Below are positions 16,724 to 26,433 of a stretch of 64,000 nt of DNA, one piece after another. The translations under genes were made by a program, and so were the position numbers. The notes beneath the pieces were generated by a model. It was not told where the DNA came from and made no database searches. It saw nothing but the letters and a program-made list of their open reading frames with translations. Every line of letters begins with the position of its first letter. Positions within the stretch are counted from its first letter, which is position 1. Source of the DNA: Candidatus Freyarchaeota archaeon (lineage in GTDB: Archaea > Asgardarchaeota > Jordiarchaeia > Jordiarchaeales > Jordiarchaeaceae); assembly GCA_030587365.1 (NCBI GenBank), contig JAUQZE010000004.1, forward strand, positions 1 through 64,000. The letters are read 5' to 3'.

Positions 16724-18340
16724 ATGTCCGATGTTGCGGTGGTGCAGACTCTTAAAAAAAGTTTAGACGAATTAAGGATACGGCTAGAAAAGAACTCCGA
16801 GGAAATTTCACGGCAGCTCGATAATTTAACAAGCTTTATTGGCGATAAGTTAACTGGGGTGAATCAAGAGACCAAAGAACACCTTGAGAAGCTCGCCGCT
16901 GATTTGGGAAGCATGTTCAACAATTACAAAATGGAGTTACTTAAAAACTTCGAGGAGTTACTCACTTCCGATGAGACTGTACTTAAGACAATTATTGGAA
17001 GCATTTCTGGTGGTTTTTCGACTGAGGAAAAAAACTTTTCTACGGCGCTCTCAAAGCTAAATGAAAAGGTCGGTGAGGATTTAGATAGCGTTAGCACTAA
17101 TTTTGCTTCCAAAAATTTAAAGCTTAAAAGCGGTTTGCAGACGTTACTCGGCGAGAGGACGAAGGATCTGAACACGAGAGTTTCGACTACCTTAAATGAG
17201 AGTTTGAAAAATTTCCAGAAAAGTATAAGTGGATTGAAAAACGAAATAGGTTCAAGTATTGATGCTTCCTCTTCCTCTTCACAGGATTCGCTTGTACGTG
17301 CTAGAAGTAGTATCGAAAGCTTTCTTTCTGATGTGGCTAATCAGCTGGAGACCTTGAATAAACATGTGTTATCCGTGAAGGAACAGTTGGAAGGTTCTTT
17401 GAGTGACACAGAATCGAATGTTTTGCAATCTTTTGAACACGTAAAGACGAAGGCCGATGGGGTTATAGATTCATCCTCTGATAATACAGATAAGGATATA
17501 GCAAAGCTTCGAGGGTCTATTGAATCCGGTCTTGGTAGCTTTTCAACAAGTTTTGAATCACAAGTAATCAACTCGGTGGATGGAACAACCCGAGAGGTAA
17601 GCGATAATTTCGATAAGTTGAAGTCTGATATACACTCCACCCTGGATGCCACGCGCAGTAATATATCTAAAGGTCTACTTAACGCCTCAAAGATTACACA
17701 AGACCAAGTGGCTAAGGAAGGTGGAAAGAGAAAAGCCGTCGTTACCACCACTAAGGGAAGAGTAGAGAGTTTTCTTTCGGGGGTTTCAAACACCATAAAG
17801 GAGCAAACGGCCGGATTCGTTGGGAGTGTTGACCGCGTTATTAAGCCAGTGAAAACAGAGGTTGGAAGTCAGATTGCAGATGCTAAACAAAAGTCACTCT
17901 CAGCTTTAAAACAGGTTAAGGATCTAGCCTTCTCTGAAGTCGTGGGTACCGGAGTTATTTCAGGATGGGACAACATAAAAGGGTTTATTAGGAAATCCAT
18001 GGTGAACGCCAAGACAAACATATTGCTTGTTATACCAAACCTAGACGAAAAAGACGCGGAAGCGATCTCTTCCATAAATCCGAGAGTTAAAGTGGATCTC
18101 TCAGCTACAGGAAACCCAAACACTCTCAAAAAACTCTCTGCAAGATCCAATATCACGGTAAAGATTTCGGAGACAGAAAACCTCATCGGGTTGATACGAG
18201 ACAGGGAGGAGATTCTCTTCGCCCCGATATCACCAAGAGCTAAGCAAGCGGTGGCTGTTGTAAGCGCTATGGAAGGATACATAGAAGAACTCTCAAGACC
18301 CCTACGGGAGAATCTAGTGCGAGCGAAAAAACTGGAATAA
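16724..18340 (+). CDS. Long coiled-coil protein with C-terminal TrmB-like sensor domain
   Basis: The first 400 of 538 residues are Ser/Lys/Glu-rich heptad-like coiled coil with no transmembrane segment or signal peptide; it contains a serine run (IDASSSSSQDS) and low-complexity helices resembling apolipoprotein- or MCP-like helical proteins. The last 130 residues change character to a globular part: KSMVNAKTNILLVIPNL, then DREEILFAPISPRAKQ. These match the order of strands in the C-terminal phospholipase-D-like effector domain of TrmB regulators, including the partial TrmB at the end of this window. GGAGGA precedes the ATG. It sits 218 bases after the longin/HTH pair. Function unknown; a cytoplasmic scaffold or filament with a sensor end is plausible. 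Confidence 0.7.
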   Translation: MSDVAVVQTLKKSLDELRIRLEKNSEEISRQLDNLTSFIGDKLTGVNQETKEHLEKLAADLGSMFNNYKMELLKNFEELLTSDETVLKTIIGSISGGFSTEEKNFSTALSKLNEKVGEDLDSVSTNFASKNLKLKSGLQTLLGERTKDLNTRVSTTLNESLKNFQKSISGLKNEIGSSIDASSSSSQDSLVRARSSIESFLSDVANQLETLNKHVLSVKEQLEGSLSDTESNVLQSFEHVKTKADGVIDSSSDNTDKDIAKLRGSIESGLGSFSTSFESQVINSVDGTTREVSDNFDKLKSDIHSTLDATRSNISKGLLNASKITQDQVAKEGGKRKAVVTTTKGRVESFLSGVSNTIKEQTAGFVGSVDRVIKPVKTEVGSQIADAKQKSLSALKQVKDLAFSEVVGTGVISGWDNIKGFIRKSMVNAKTNILLVIPNLDEKDAEAISSINPRVKVDLSATGNPNTLKKLSARSNITVKISETENLIGLIRDREEILFAPISPRAKQAVAVVSAMEGYIEELSRPLRENLVRAKKLE

Positions 18341-18443
18341 CACTGAAAACACCTCTATTCTTTTTTAGTTTTCAAGATGAGTTTTTACCCGTAAAAGAAA
18401 AATGTCAAGAGCTGCTGTCAAGGTCCATATATAAATGGAGATA

Positions 18444-20264
18444 CTATCGAAGCCCTAGTGCTGCTAGTTTTTCTTTGGTGGGAATTCCGTTCTTATCCCA
18501 TCCCCGCAGTTCGTAATACATTTCTAGGAGCCGGTCGTAGTCTTCTCTCTCCATCTTTTTACCCTTGTATGAGCCGCTCGGCAATGGTTCCTTGAACACT
18601 CTTTCTGGTGGATAATCGTCCTTCCTTGAGACACCCCGTCTAATGTTAATCATTCGTGTGAGATTAAATATTCGTTCTGAACCGAGAAGCAACTCATCCT
18701 GATCCGCGTCTATTCCTGTGGTTGCAACATAGTATCTTGGATAGAATTCAAAGGGAAGTTTACACTCACACCATTGAAATCGACATGTTCCCAACGCATC
18801 GAATAGGCTGCGCTGATGTTGGAGTAATATCTGCGTTTCCACTTTCTCCTTAGTTATTCCAAAGCGGTCTGTTCTTGTCTCCCAACCTACGATCGTGGAC
18901 CGGCTATGATGGGCGCCCATATCGGAAGTGCCGTACGCTAGGGACATGCCCGGTAGGGACCTTGTTTCATAGCCCGATTGTTCTAGTCCCTTTACGTGCA
19001 TGGTCAGGGATTGGCAGCCGTTACCGAAAGTCTCCGCGGCTTTTTTCACTCCATGAGCCAATATTTTTCCCAAGCCTTTGCGATACGATATTTTTTCTAT
19101 CAGGTTGAATATGGTTTCCGTGTTGCCCCACTCGGCTTTTAAACCGTCCAGAGAAATTAACCCACGCTGTGCGCACTCGATGGCGAATCCAATGACGCCG
19201 CCTGTTGAGATGGTGTCCAATCCGTAGTAGTCGCAAAGGTAGTTCGCCGCTGCTATTGCCTCTAGGTTTCCGAGTCCCAAGTTTGATCCGAGGAGAGCGA
19301 GGGTCTCGTATTCTGGTCCTTCAACGTAAACCTGTTCTCCGTTGACCTTGGTTTTTGTCAATTTTCCGCAGGCGAGTGGGCAGCAGTAGCAGCCTCTGTC
19401 CGCTATTTTGATTTTTTCTTCCATGCTTTCCGCGTTTATGTTTTCTGATTGTTCAAAAACGTTCTCTTGAAAGTTACGGGTTGGTAAACAGGCGACCTCT
19501 TGGGCCCAGTCTAGGGACATGGTTGTGCCGTGGCGGGTGAAAATATTGTAGCGTTCTGGGTCGTTTTTTAACAGGAATTCTATTGCTTCATCTGTGATTT
19601 CGACAACCTTTTTTAAATCCGTAACAGGTATGTCTTTTGTTCCATTTATGGCGATGGCTTTTATGTTCTTTGATCCGAGGATTGTTCCCATTCCTGTTCT
19701 TCCCGCCTGACGCCCGTAGTCCGTTGTGATGCATGCAAAAAGTACAAGGTTTTCTCCAGCTGGGCCTATGGTTAGAACTCTTGCGTCGTTGTTTAATTCA
19801 TCTTTGATTATGGTTTCTGTTTCAAAACTTCCCTTACCCCACAAGTGTTTAGCATTCTCAAAATCTACACCTTCATCATGAATGTGCAGATAAATTGGGT
19901 GCTTGTTTCTGCCCTTTATGATAACAGAGTCGTATCCACATTGTTTGATTTCTGCTCCTGCAGCTCCTCCGACACTACTATCCGCCCAAATTCCTGTTAG
20001 AGGACTGATTGCGCACATGGATATTCTACCCGCTCCGGGGATGGGTAGACCTGTGAGTGGACCAGTGTTAAGGGTTATTATGCTATCTGGACTGAGAGGA
20101 TCGGTGTCAGCGTTTGTGCTTTCCCATATTATTTTTGCGCCGAATCCTCTTCCTCCAACAAATTTTAGCCAGTCGTTTTTCTGTTTAAGCCAATCGATTG
20201 TTTTGAAGCTCTTGTTTGAGATGTCTATTAGTAAGTTTCTATCAGTGTATCCTCCAAGTTGCAT
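18444..20264 (-). CDS. aor: Aldehyde:ferredoxin oxidoreductase (tungsten/molybdenum pterin)
   Basis: This 606-residue AOR family enzyme oxidises aldehydes to acids with ferredoxin as acceptor. GGRGFGAKIIWE and the N-domain pterin-binding region are typical, as are the [4Fe-4S] cysteines in GCYCCPLACGK (about 288-298) and a further Cys in DALGTCRF near residue 500. The start follows directly on the stop of the ferredoxin gene (TGAATG). Length and order match the whole family. The aldehyde used cannot be told; with IorAB nearby, aldehydes from amino acid fermentation are likely. Confidence 0.93.
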   Translation of the reverse strand: MQLGGYTDRNLLIDISNKSFKTIDWLKQKNDWLKFVGGRGFGAKIIWESTNADTDPLSPDSIITLNTGPLTGLPIPGAGRISMCAISPLTGIWADSSVGGAAGAEIKQCGYDSVIIKGRNKHPIYLHIHDEGVDFENAKHLWGKGSFETETIIKDELNNDARVLTIGPAGENLVLFACITTDYGRQAGRTGMGTILGSKNIKAIAINGTKDIPVTDLKKVVEITDEAIEFLLKNDPERYNIFTRHGTTMSLDWAQEVACLPTRNFQENVFEQSENINAESMEEKIKIADRGCYCCPLACGKLTKTKVNGEQVYVEGPEYETLALLGSNLGLGNLEAIAAANYLCDYYGLDTISTGGVIGFAIECAQRGLISLDGLKAEWGNTETIFNLIEKISYRKGLGKILAHGVKKAAETFGNGCQSLTMHVKGLEQSGYETRSLPGMSLAYGTSDMGAHHSRSTIVGWETRTDRFGITKEKVETQILLQHQRSLFDALGTCRFQWCECKLPFEFYPRYYVATTGIDADQDELLLGSERIFNLTRMINIRRGVSRKDDYPPERVFKEPLPSGSYKGKKMEREDYDRLLEMYYELRGWDKNGIPTKEKLAALGLR

Positions 20265-20513
20265 TCAGCCTTCCTCCTTTAACACTAGTGCGTTTCTATT
20301 GCAGTACTTTACACAAATCGGAATTTCAACGTCTAATGATTCACACAGATTGCAGCTCTCGAGAAACTCAATTTTGGGTGTAGGAAACATGTTTACCACT
20401 CTTATGTGAGCCTTCTTTGGGTTCGCGGTTCCTGTATTCACTGCCGCGCAGAAAATTTCGCAGATTCTACATGTACTGCATTTAGATGCGTTGATGCCTA
20501 TTCGCCTCTGCAT
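20265..20513 (-). CDS. Ferredoxin-like electron transfer partner of AOR
   Basis: This 82-residue protein has CSTCRICEIFC near the N-terminus and CNLCESLDVEIPICVKYC near the end, together able to bind two Fe-S clusters. Small four- or eight-cysteine proteins directly upstream of aor genes are a known arrangement. Its TGA stop abuts the aor ATG, so the two are co-translated. The spacing in the second motif is longer than in a classical ferredoxin. GAGGCGAT is the ribosome binding site. Confidence 0.85.
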   Translation of the reverse strand: MQRRIGINASKCSTCRICEIFCAAVNTGTANPKKAHIRVVNMFPTPKIEFLESCNLCESLDVEIPICVKYCNRNALVLKEEG

Positions 20514-20800
20514 TGTTTATCGCCTCGCTGAAAAATTAAGGTATTCCTTGGGGTAAAGGTATGTCAACTCAAAAGTCTTTTCGGATTTAGAACCATTTTC
20601 CTTATTTAATCGGAAGGTAATACCCCATCGTTAATATACCTCCAATAGGATAGGGCAATGTGACACAAAGGGGTATTTATCTCTTTTGTCTTTCTAAATA
20701 TAAAAAAGTTAATCTCTAGTATTTTTTTGACTTGACGTTTCTCTATTATAGCTTGGCGTTTTCTCATGATATCTTTAGCCGGATTTTCTGTGGGTGTTTT

Positions 20801-22237
20801 TCAGCCGAAGAGTTTCCATGGTTTTTTGCTTTCTTCTTTCAGTTTTCCGTTTCCTTGGAATCGCTTTAGTACTACCCTTGTGGTTGTGGCTTCTACTCCT
20901 TTTGTGTTTCTAATAGCTTCTAGGCATTCGTTTAGTGCTGCTACGTCTTTTGCTTGAACGTAGGTGATTATATCGTAATCTCCACTGGTTTCAAAAGCTT
21001 CGGAAACTCCGTTGATACCTACTATTCTTCTGATAATATTTGTGGTGTAGATATGGGGTTCTGTTTTGATGGAGACTATTCCGGTAAGCAGTTCTGGAGC
21101 TTCTCCACTTACTTTGTGTCCCAAAACTTTTTCTGATAATGCTATGATGTCCGAGTCCTCTATACGCTTCTTTTTGTCCGCGAGATTCTTTAACTCCTTG
21201 GTTATTTGATTTAGTTGGTCGTCGTTAACGTTTATACCCATTTCATCTAGCAAAGCCTTCACAGCGTGTCTACCTGCATATTTATCCACAATTATTTTTC
21301 TCCCTCTACCTATCAGAGCTGGGTCGAACGCTTCGTAGGTTTGTGGATTTACAAGCACCGCAGAGGTGTGGATTCCTGCCTTGTGTGAAAAGGCGTTTGA
21401 ACCTATGATGGGCGTGGTCGGGGAAATGTAAACACCACTGTACCTCTCAACCATGCTGGATAATTCGGAGAGGAGTTCGAATTTGATTCCAGAGTCAATG
21501 TTTAAGAGTACCTTCAGTGCGACGGCTACCTCGGAAAGAGGAGCGATTCCGGTTCTCTCTCCCAGTCCATTCACCGTTGTATGCACCGCTGTAGCTCCGG
21601 CCTGTACTCCCGCTAAAGAATTCGCCACGGCTAGCCCTAAGTCATTATGGCAGTGTAGGTCTAATTCTGCTTTTACCTTTCCGTGGATCTTTGAGACCAA
21701 GTCGTACATCTGATTCGGTGTCATGATGCCTACTGTGTCCGCTACGCTTATCCGGTCGGCTCCCGCCTCAGAGGCCTTTCTACAGATACGCAGAAGGTAG
21801 TCTGTCTCGGTTCGGGTGGCGTCCTCTGGAGTGAAACGTACCTTTAAGCCGTGATCCCTGGCGTAGCTGATTGCTTCCAAAACCTTTTCCTCGATCTGCT
21901 CCTTACTCATCTTCAACTTGGCTTCACGATGGCTCTTTGATGTACCAATGAAAATGGCGACTCTGTCTACGTCGCACTCCAAGGATAAGTCTATGTCGTT
22001 CTTTAATGGTCTTATGTGGCTTATTACCTCGGCTTTTAGATTCTCTTTTCCTATTTTTTTTACGGCTTCTTTCACTCCCTCTGATACAATCGGGGAGCCC
22101 GCCTCAATCATTCCTACTCCTATTTCGTCCAGCTTCTTTGCAATATCTAATTTCTCATCTACTCTAAACGAAACTCCGGGAGTTTGTTCTCCCTCACGTA
22201 GTGTCGAGTCTAAAATTATTACCTTCGAATCTGGCAT
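20801..22237 (-). CDS. Homocitrate/isopropylmalate/citramalate synthase with C-terminal RAM domain
   Basis: This 478-residue enzyme condenses acetyl-CoA with a 2-oxo acid. The DRE-TIM barrel shows LDSTLREGEQTPGV (9-22), GLGERTGIAPLSE, and the metal-binding HCHNDLGLAVANS. After the communication region (about 290-390) come 90 residues (LTGIVSIKTEPHIYTT ... GDYDIITYVQAKD) that match the RAM/AsnC amino-acid-sensing domain, rather than the LeuA allosteric domain. That arrangement is known from the lysine-regulated homocitrate synthase of Sulfolobus, so homocitrate synthase for lysine synthesis is my first guess. Citramalate or isopropylmalate synthase is the alternative. Monocistronic here. Confidence 0.85.
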   Translation of the reverse strand: MPDSKVIILDSTLREGEQTPGVSFRVDEKLDIAKKLDEIGVGMIEAGSPIVSEGVKEAVKKIGKENLKAEVISHIRPLKNDIDLSLECDVDRVAIFIGTSKSHREAKLKMSKEQIEEKVLEAISYARDHGLKVRFTPEDATRTETDYLLRICRKASEAGADRISVADTVGIMTPNQMYDLVSKIHGKVKAELDLHCHNDLGLAVANSLAGVQAGATAVHTTVNGLGERTGIAPLSEVAVALKVLLNIDSGIKFELLSELSSMVERYSGVYISPTTPIIGSNAFSHKAGIHTSAVLVNPQTYEAFDPALIGRGRKIIVDKYAGRHAVKALLDEMGINVNDDQLNQITKELKNLADKKKRIEDSDIIALSEKVLGHKVSGEAPELLTGIVSIKTEPHIYTTNIIRRIVGINGVSEAFETSGDYDIITYVQAKDVAALNECLEAIRNTKGVEATTTRVVLKRFQGNGKLKEESKKPWKLFG

Positions 22238-22431
22238 TAAGCATACACCAATGTTAAGGACTATTTACTTATCTGGTTAAATTCTTTATGGTAAAGTATT
22301 GACTAGTTTTCGATTAAAATTAAACACATTTGTCTAGTTTCACAACTTATAAGTGAATAATAAAAAGGATGGACGTGAAAACAGACTCCATATGTTGCTG
22401 ATTCAATAAAGAAAGGTAATGTGGGAAAGGA

Positions 22432-23208
22432 TTAATCCTTTTCCTTCTTTAGCATCTTTATTTTTTTGTCTTTGGTTACCACGCCTATCTGCCTTGCGGG
22501 GTTTCCGGCCCATATCTGGTTTGGTGGAATTTTTGTTTTGTGTGTTACTGTCGACAGTGTGGCTACGATGCTGTTATCACCGACCTCTACACCGGGGAAC
22601 AGAACAGAATTAGCGCCGATCGTTACATTTTTCCCCAGTTTAATTTTTCCTATTATTAGTCTACCCTCAGCAAAAGCATGTCCCGAGACAACTGTCCCTC
22701 CGCCTGCCAAGGTTCCGTCACCGAATTCTATCAGGTATGGCTCAGTGATAAGTGATGCTATTGTTCCATAGCCCATTTTTGCTCCAAGCATATTTAGGAC
22801 GTAACTACCAAGTCCGGGCATCCCGAAGGGCTGAAGGCCGATATAGTGTAGGGCGAGTGAGGTTCCTAGACCGCTGATTGACCAGTTTCTAATGTTCTTA
22901 TTTTTCATGTCCATTTCGTATTCTCCCTCTTCCACTGGTTTTAACGTTAATCGTGCAATGGCGATGAGAGCCCCGTTAAAAATCCATCTTGCTAGGACGA
23001 CGTAGACCGGGGCCAGTGAGATTATTAGATACCAGGGAATATCGATTTTAATAAGTGCTGGGATAACTTCTAAAAGCAGGTATGATATACCTATAATAGG
23101 AATTATAGCAATTATTGAGGCAGCGGCCAAGTATGCTACTAAACGTCCTATTAGATTTGGGCCTCTTTCGTATTTTCTTTTAAGTTCTTTACGCAATTTA
23201 TCTTCCAT
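22432..23208 (-). CDS. Membrane-anchored left-handed beta-helix acyltransferase
   Basis: This protein of about 258 residues has two or three hydrophobic segments in the first half (LVAYLAAASIIAIIPIIGI and WYLIISLAPVYVVLARWIF). A hexapeptide-repeat region follows (IGKIKLGKNVTIGANSVL, then VEVGDNSIVATLSTVTH) that ends in IWAGNPARQIG, the standard ending of acyltransferases such as sugar O-acetyltransferases. It may modify lipid-linked sugars or polar lipids at the membrane. I chose the ATG at 23206-23208, nine bases after GGAG, rather than the TTG at 23223. Confidence 0.8.
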   Translation of the reverse strand: MEDKLRKELKRKYERGPNLIGRLVAYLAAASIIAIIPIIGISYLLLEVIPALIKIDIPWYLIISLAPVYVVLARWIFNGALIAIARLTLKPVEEGEYEMDMKNKNIRNWSISGLGTSLALHYIGLQPFGMPGLGSYVLNMLGAKMGYGTIASLITEPYLIEFGDGTLAGGGTVVSGHAFAEGRLIIGKIKLGKNVTIGANSVLFPGVEVGDNSIVATLSTVTHKTKIPPNQIWAGNPARQIGVVTKDKKIKMLKKEKD

Positions 23209-23502
23209 ATCTTCACACTCCAAATTATGCTAAAGACTCATAGTTGACATTTTTACTCCTATAATTGTAGTATTTTGAGTGAAATCCTTAAAACAAAGAA
23301 AGCTTATTGCTTTTTTTAAAACTTATTCACACCTATTAGTTAATGTGTCTTTTTGTCAGACAAATTAGGAATTCGCTGTAAATTAAATTTCTTTTTCTCT
23401 TATAATTAAAACTTAGTCAATATAAGTGGAAATTTGAATTGTTTAATTAGACTCGGATGTTTGAATTGTTATAAATAGCTTTTAATGGAGGAACTTGGTT
23501 TT

Positions 23503-24009
23503 TTGGTAAAACAGGAAGAATTCGTGAACAGGTTGAATAATTCTAAATCCTTTACCGAGATCTTCAGCCTAGTTGAGTACGCGGTTATGTCCAAGTACAA
23601 GGCACGTAGAGCCATAATGCTAGGACTAACCGATTTGGGTGCTCAGGGAAGTTATCTTGTGGGCGCCTTCCATCCAGTGGGTTCTGAATTAATTGTTCTA
23701 AATAAAACCCCCCTTAGACGGGTAAAGGAACAATCACCCGATTATTACAATGCCTACGTTTTTCATCTTTTGCTTCATGAGTATCTTCACAGTTTAGGTG
23801 TGCTTGATGAAAACACTGTCCGTTACCTAACGGTTGAGATATGCAGGGAACTCTTAGGAAAGGATCATCCTGCAACTCAGATGGGGGATAAGGGCATCAG
23901 CTATTTCTTCCCATACATAACTTATCCGACACCGGAGATGGACGCTTCCGATATGAAAATTGAAATTGTTAAAAATTTCAGCCAGCAAACAACAAGATAC
24001 TACGCTTAA
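23503..24009 (+). CDS. Putative metal-dependent hydrolase with HEYLH motif
   Basis: I do not recognise the family. The 168-residue protein contains LLLHEYLHSLGVLDE, a gluzincin-type HExxH followed by further helices. In zincins this pair of histidines binds zinc and the glutamate activates water. The third ligand is not obvious. There is no signal peptide, so it would act in the cytoplasm. The start is set at a TTG (23503), ten bases after a GGAGG. The longer frame begins at an ATG at 23485, but TTATAAATAG at about 23470 would place transcription start after that ATG. Convergent with the TPR gene. Confidence 0.65.
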   Translation: MVKQEEFVNRLNNSKSFTEIFSLVEYAVMSKYKARRAIMLGLTDLGAQGSYLVGAFHPVGSELIVLNKTPLRRVKEQSPDYYNAYVFHLLLHEYLHSLGVLDENTVRYLTVEICRELLGKDHPATQMGDKGISYFFPYITYPTPEMDASDMKIEIVKNFSQQTTRYYA

Positions 24010-24044
24010 ATACACTTAACCTAGAAATGTTTGGTTGGATGTGG

Positions 24045-25043
24045 TTAATGTTTGCTGATTCGATTTTTAGTAATTATGTTTAAGGCATCGTAGAGCGGAA
24101 GGTCGAGGTGTTGCCAAGCTAGGCTTTCCATAATTTTTTCAACTATTAAGTCTTGGCCACCAGCAAGGTATAGTACTATTCCTGCAATTTCTTGTATCAG
24201 CTGTCTTAGATTGTACTTGCGAGTTTTGGATGAAATCTTCACAGATAATTCCGCTAGTCCAATGGCGTTTTCCGGATTGTTCAACATCAACTGGCAGAGA
24301 GCTTGTGTAACTAGTTCCGCAGCCGATAACTTTTCAATATCAAAAGGAATTTTTGCCTCTTGGAAGTGTTTCTTCGCATTTTTTTTGTCCCTATTTTCTA
24401 GGTAGTAGCATCCCAGAATTAAGTGAATGTTGGAGAATACTAGAGGAGAACTGTGTTCCTTTTTTAACTCCCGTTCCAAAATTTCGATTGCACTTTCAGG
24501 TTCGTCCATTCTGTAATGGCACGTGGCTAGCAGTACAGGAGAGAATTCGATTCCTTTATCCCCTCCCCTTCCCCTTCGATGGTAAATGTTTAATGCATTC
24601 TTATAATTCTTCTTGGCGGTGCTCTTATCTCCGACTAATCGGTAACAGTTAGCGGAATTATAGTAACTGATGATGGCTGGGAGAGCTGCTTTATCATTCT
24701 TGGCTAGGTTCCTAGCTGTTAGGGTAAAAGCTTTAGCCGCTTCAATTACAAAGTTGTGAAATTCATTTAGGTTCCCTAATGATCGGTAAATGTAAGAAAT
24801 CCACAGGTAAACCTGACCAGTATCGGTTACTATGTTATTTTTTCGGGATTCCTCCAAATAGCTCAAGAAACATTTGAGCGCTAAATCTTTTAGGCGGCGA
24901 AATTTTTCCTCATCTCCCTCCACCTTATAGCAATCAGCCGCACTACTGTACCAGTAGCCCGCATTCTTGTAGTCTTTTTTCAGAAGGGATGCACTCTTCT
25001 TTCCAAGCTTTTCATAGAACTTGCCCATTTCCAAAAAGTTCAC
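24045..25043 (-). CDS. TPR/alpha-solenoid protein, SNAP-like
   Basis: This 332-residue all-helical protein has repeats of TPR type: KDYKNAGYWYSSAADCYKVE, AALPAIISYYNSANCYRLVG and KNYKNALNIYH. The sequence style (asparagine, tyrosine, paired helices with AxxCY) recalls soluble NSF attachment proteins, but TPR families are hard to tell apart without a profile. No enzyme motif, no membrane segment. A GTG start follows GGGG. It probably serves as a protein-interaction scaffold. Divergent from gcvT, with about 200 bases between. Confidence 0.7.
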   Translation of the reverse strand: MNFLEMGKFYEKLGKKSASLLKKDYKNAGYWYSSAADCYKVEGDEEKFRRLKDLALKCFLSYLEESRKNNIVTDTGQVYLWISYIYRSLGNLNEFHNFVIEAAKAFTLTARNLAKNDKAALPAIISYYNSANCYRLVGDKSTAKKNYKNALNIYHRRGRGGDKGIEFSPVLLATCHYRMDEPESAIEILERELKKEHSSPLVFSNIHLILGCYYLENRDKKNAKKHFQEAKIPFDIEKLSAAELVTQALCQLMLNNPENAIGLAELSVKISSKTRKYNLRQLIQEIAGIVLYLAGGQDLIVEKIMESLAWQHLDLPLYDALNIITKNRISKH

Positions 25044-25240
25044 TTCAACAACCCCTTTTTAGATGAGATAAATAATATCACTCAACAGATATTTTACGCA
25101 GCTCAACTTATGTATTTCTTGATTTTTAAGTTTTAAATGTTGGAATAACTTTAATCCTTTATCATAGAATACATAACTTATCTCCGTGAGATAATATTAA
25201 AATAGTGAAAGAATAGTTCAATTTTTCTAAAGGTGGTTTT

Positions 25241-26395
25241 ATGAGAGAAGAAGGAAATCTGAGAAGAACCCATCTCTATGACTGGCATGTTGAAAGAGCA
25301 TACATGACCAGCTTTTCTGGCTTCGAAATGCCTTTAGAATACAAGCAATATGGTATCATAAAGGAACATTTGGCGGTTAGGAACAGTGTTGGTGTTTTTG
25401 ACGTAACCCATATGGGTAGATTCGAGGTTTTAGGCTCTGATTCAATTAATTTTCTAGAGTATGTTACATCAAGAAGTTTGAAAGGACTGAGTGAGGGTGC
25501 CTGCAGGTATGGTCTTCTACTTAACGAGAACGGGGGAATAATTGACGATATAATCACAAACTATTTTGATGAAGAGAGAAGCCTTTTAGTGGTAAACGCT
25601 GGGAACAGTGAAAAAGATTTTAATTGGCTACTTAAAAAATCTGAGGGCTTCAACGTAAACATAAATGATATTTCTGAACTAACACCAATGTTCGCTGTTC
25701 AGGGTCCCGCCGCACAAAAAACTTTACAGAAACTGGTTGACCCAGACCTAAATAAATTGAAGCGTTTTAATTTCATTAGTACTGAGGTTTCAAATCAACC
25801 CTGTATAGTTTCGAGAACCGGATACACTGGTGAAGATGGTTTTGAAATTATTCAGAACAATGTACCCCTAAACAATCCCCGGAAAGCCTTTGATCTCTGG
25901 AATAGTATTCTGGGGGCGGGGAGAGAGTTTGAAATTTTACCCTGCGGGTTAGGAGCCAGAGACAGTTTGAGGCTGGAGGCTGGTTTGCCTCTCTATGGAA
26001 ACGACATGGACGAGAACACAAATCCCTTTGAAGCAAAACTCGAAGCATTCGTAAATCTTGAAAAGGAAAATTATGTGGGAAAAAGAAAACTGATGAAGCT
26101 TAAAGACCTCCCCCCCTCTCGGATAAGGGTTGGAATAGCTATGGATGAGAGGGGTATTCCTCGGCCTCACTACAAGATTGTTCACGAGGGAGAGGAAATA
26201 GGTATAATCACGAGCGGTAGCATATCAATAACCCATGGAAAAATGGGCATAGGAATTGGATACGTGAATCCAGAGTTCTCCGAACCCGGTACAAAGGTAG
26301 AAGTAATGATAAAAGAAAAAGCCAGACTAGCCAGAGTAGTGGACCTGATGAAGTTACTCCGGGAGCTAAAAAGCGGGAGCGTAAAGCAGTCTTAA
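25241..26395 (+). CDS. gcvT: Aminomethyltransferase, glycine cleavage system T protein
   Basis: GcvT moves the methylene group of glycine from the lipoyl-bound intermediate to tetrahydrofolate or tetrahydromethanopterin, releasing ammonia. The 384-residue protein shows FEMPLEYKQYGIIKEHLAVR, VFDVTHMGRFEV (31 residues on), RTGYTGEDGFEI and LGARDSLRLEAGLPLYGND, all conserved. AAAGGTGG precedes the ATG. It is convergent with gcvPB, only 38 bases between the stops, so it has its own promoter. GcvH and lipoamide dehydrogenase are not in the window. Confidence 0.95.
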   Translation: MREEGNLRRTHLYDWHVERAYMTSFSGFEMPLEYKQYGIIKEHLAVRNSVGVFDVTHMGRFEVLGSDSINFLEYVTSRSLKGLSEGACRYGLLLNENGGIIDDIITNYFDEERSLLVVNAGNSEKDFNWLLKKSEGFNVNINDISELTPMFAVQGPAAQKTLQKLVDPDLNKLKRFNFISTEVSNQPCIVSRTGYTGEDGFEIIQNNVPLNNPRKAFDLWNSILGAGREFEILPCGLGARDSLRLEAGLPLYGNDMDENTNPFEAKLEAFVNLEKENYVGKRKLMKLKDLPPSRIRVGIAMDERGIPRPHYKIVHEGEEIGIITSGSISITHGKMGIGIGYVNPEFSEPGTKVEVMIKEKARLARVVDLMKLLRELKSGSVKQS

Positions 26396-26433
26396 ATCAT
26401 TATGTGCGTATGCCGTCAATAGTAGGAGTACCA

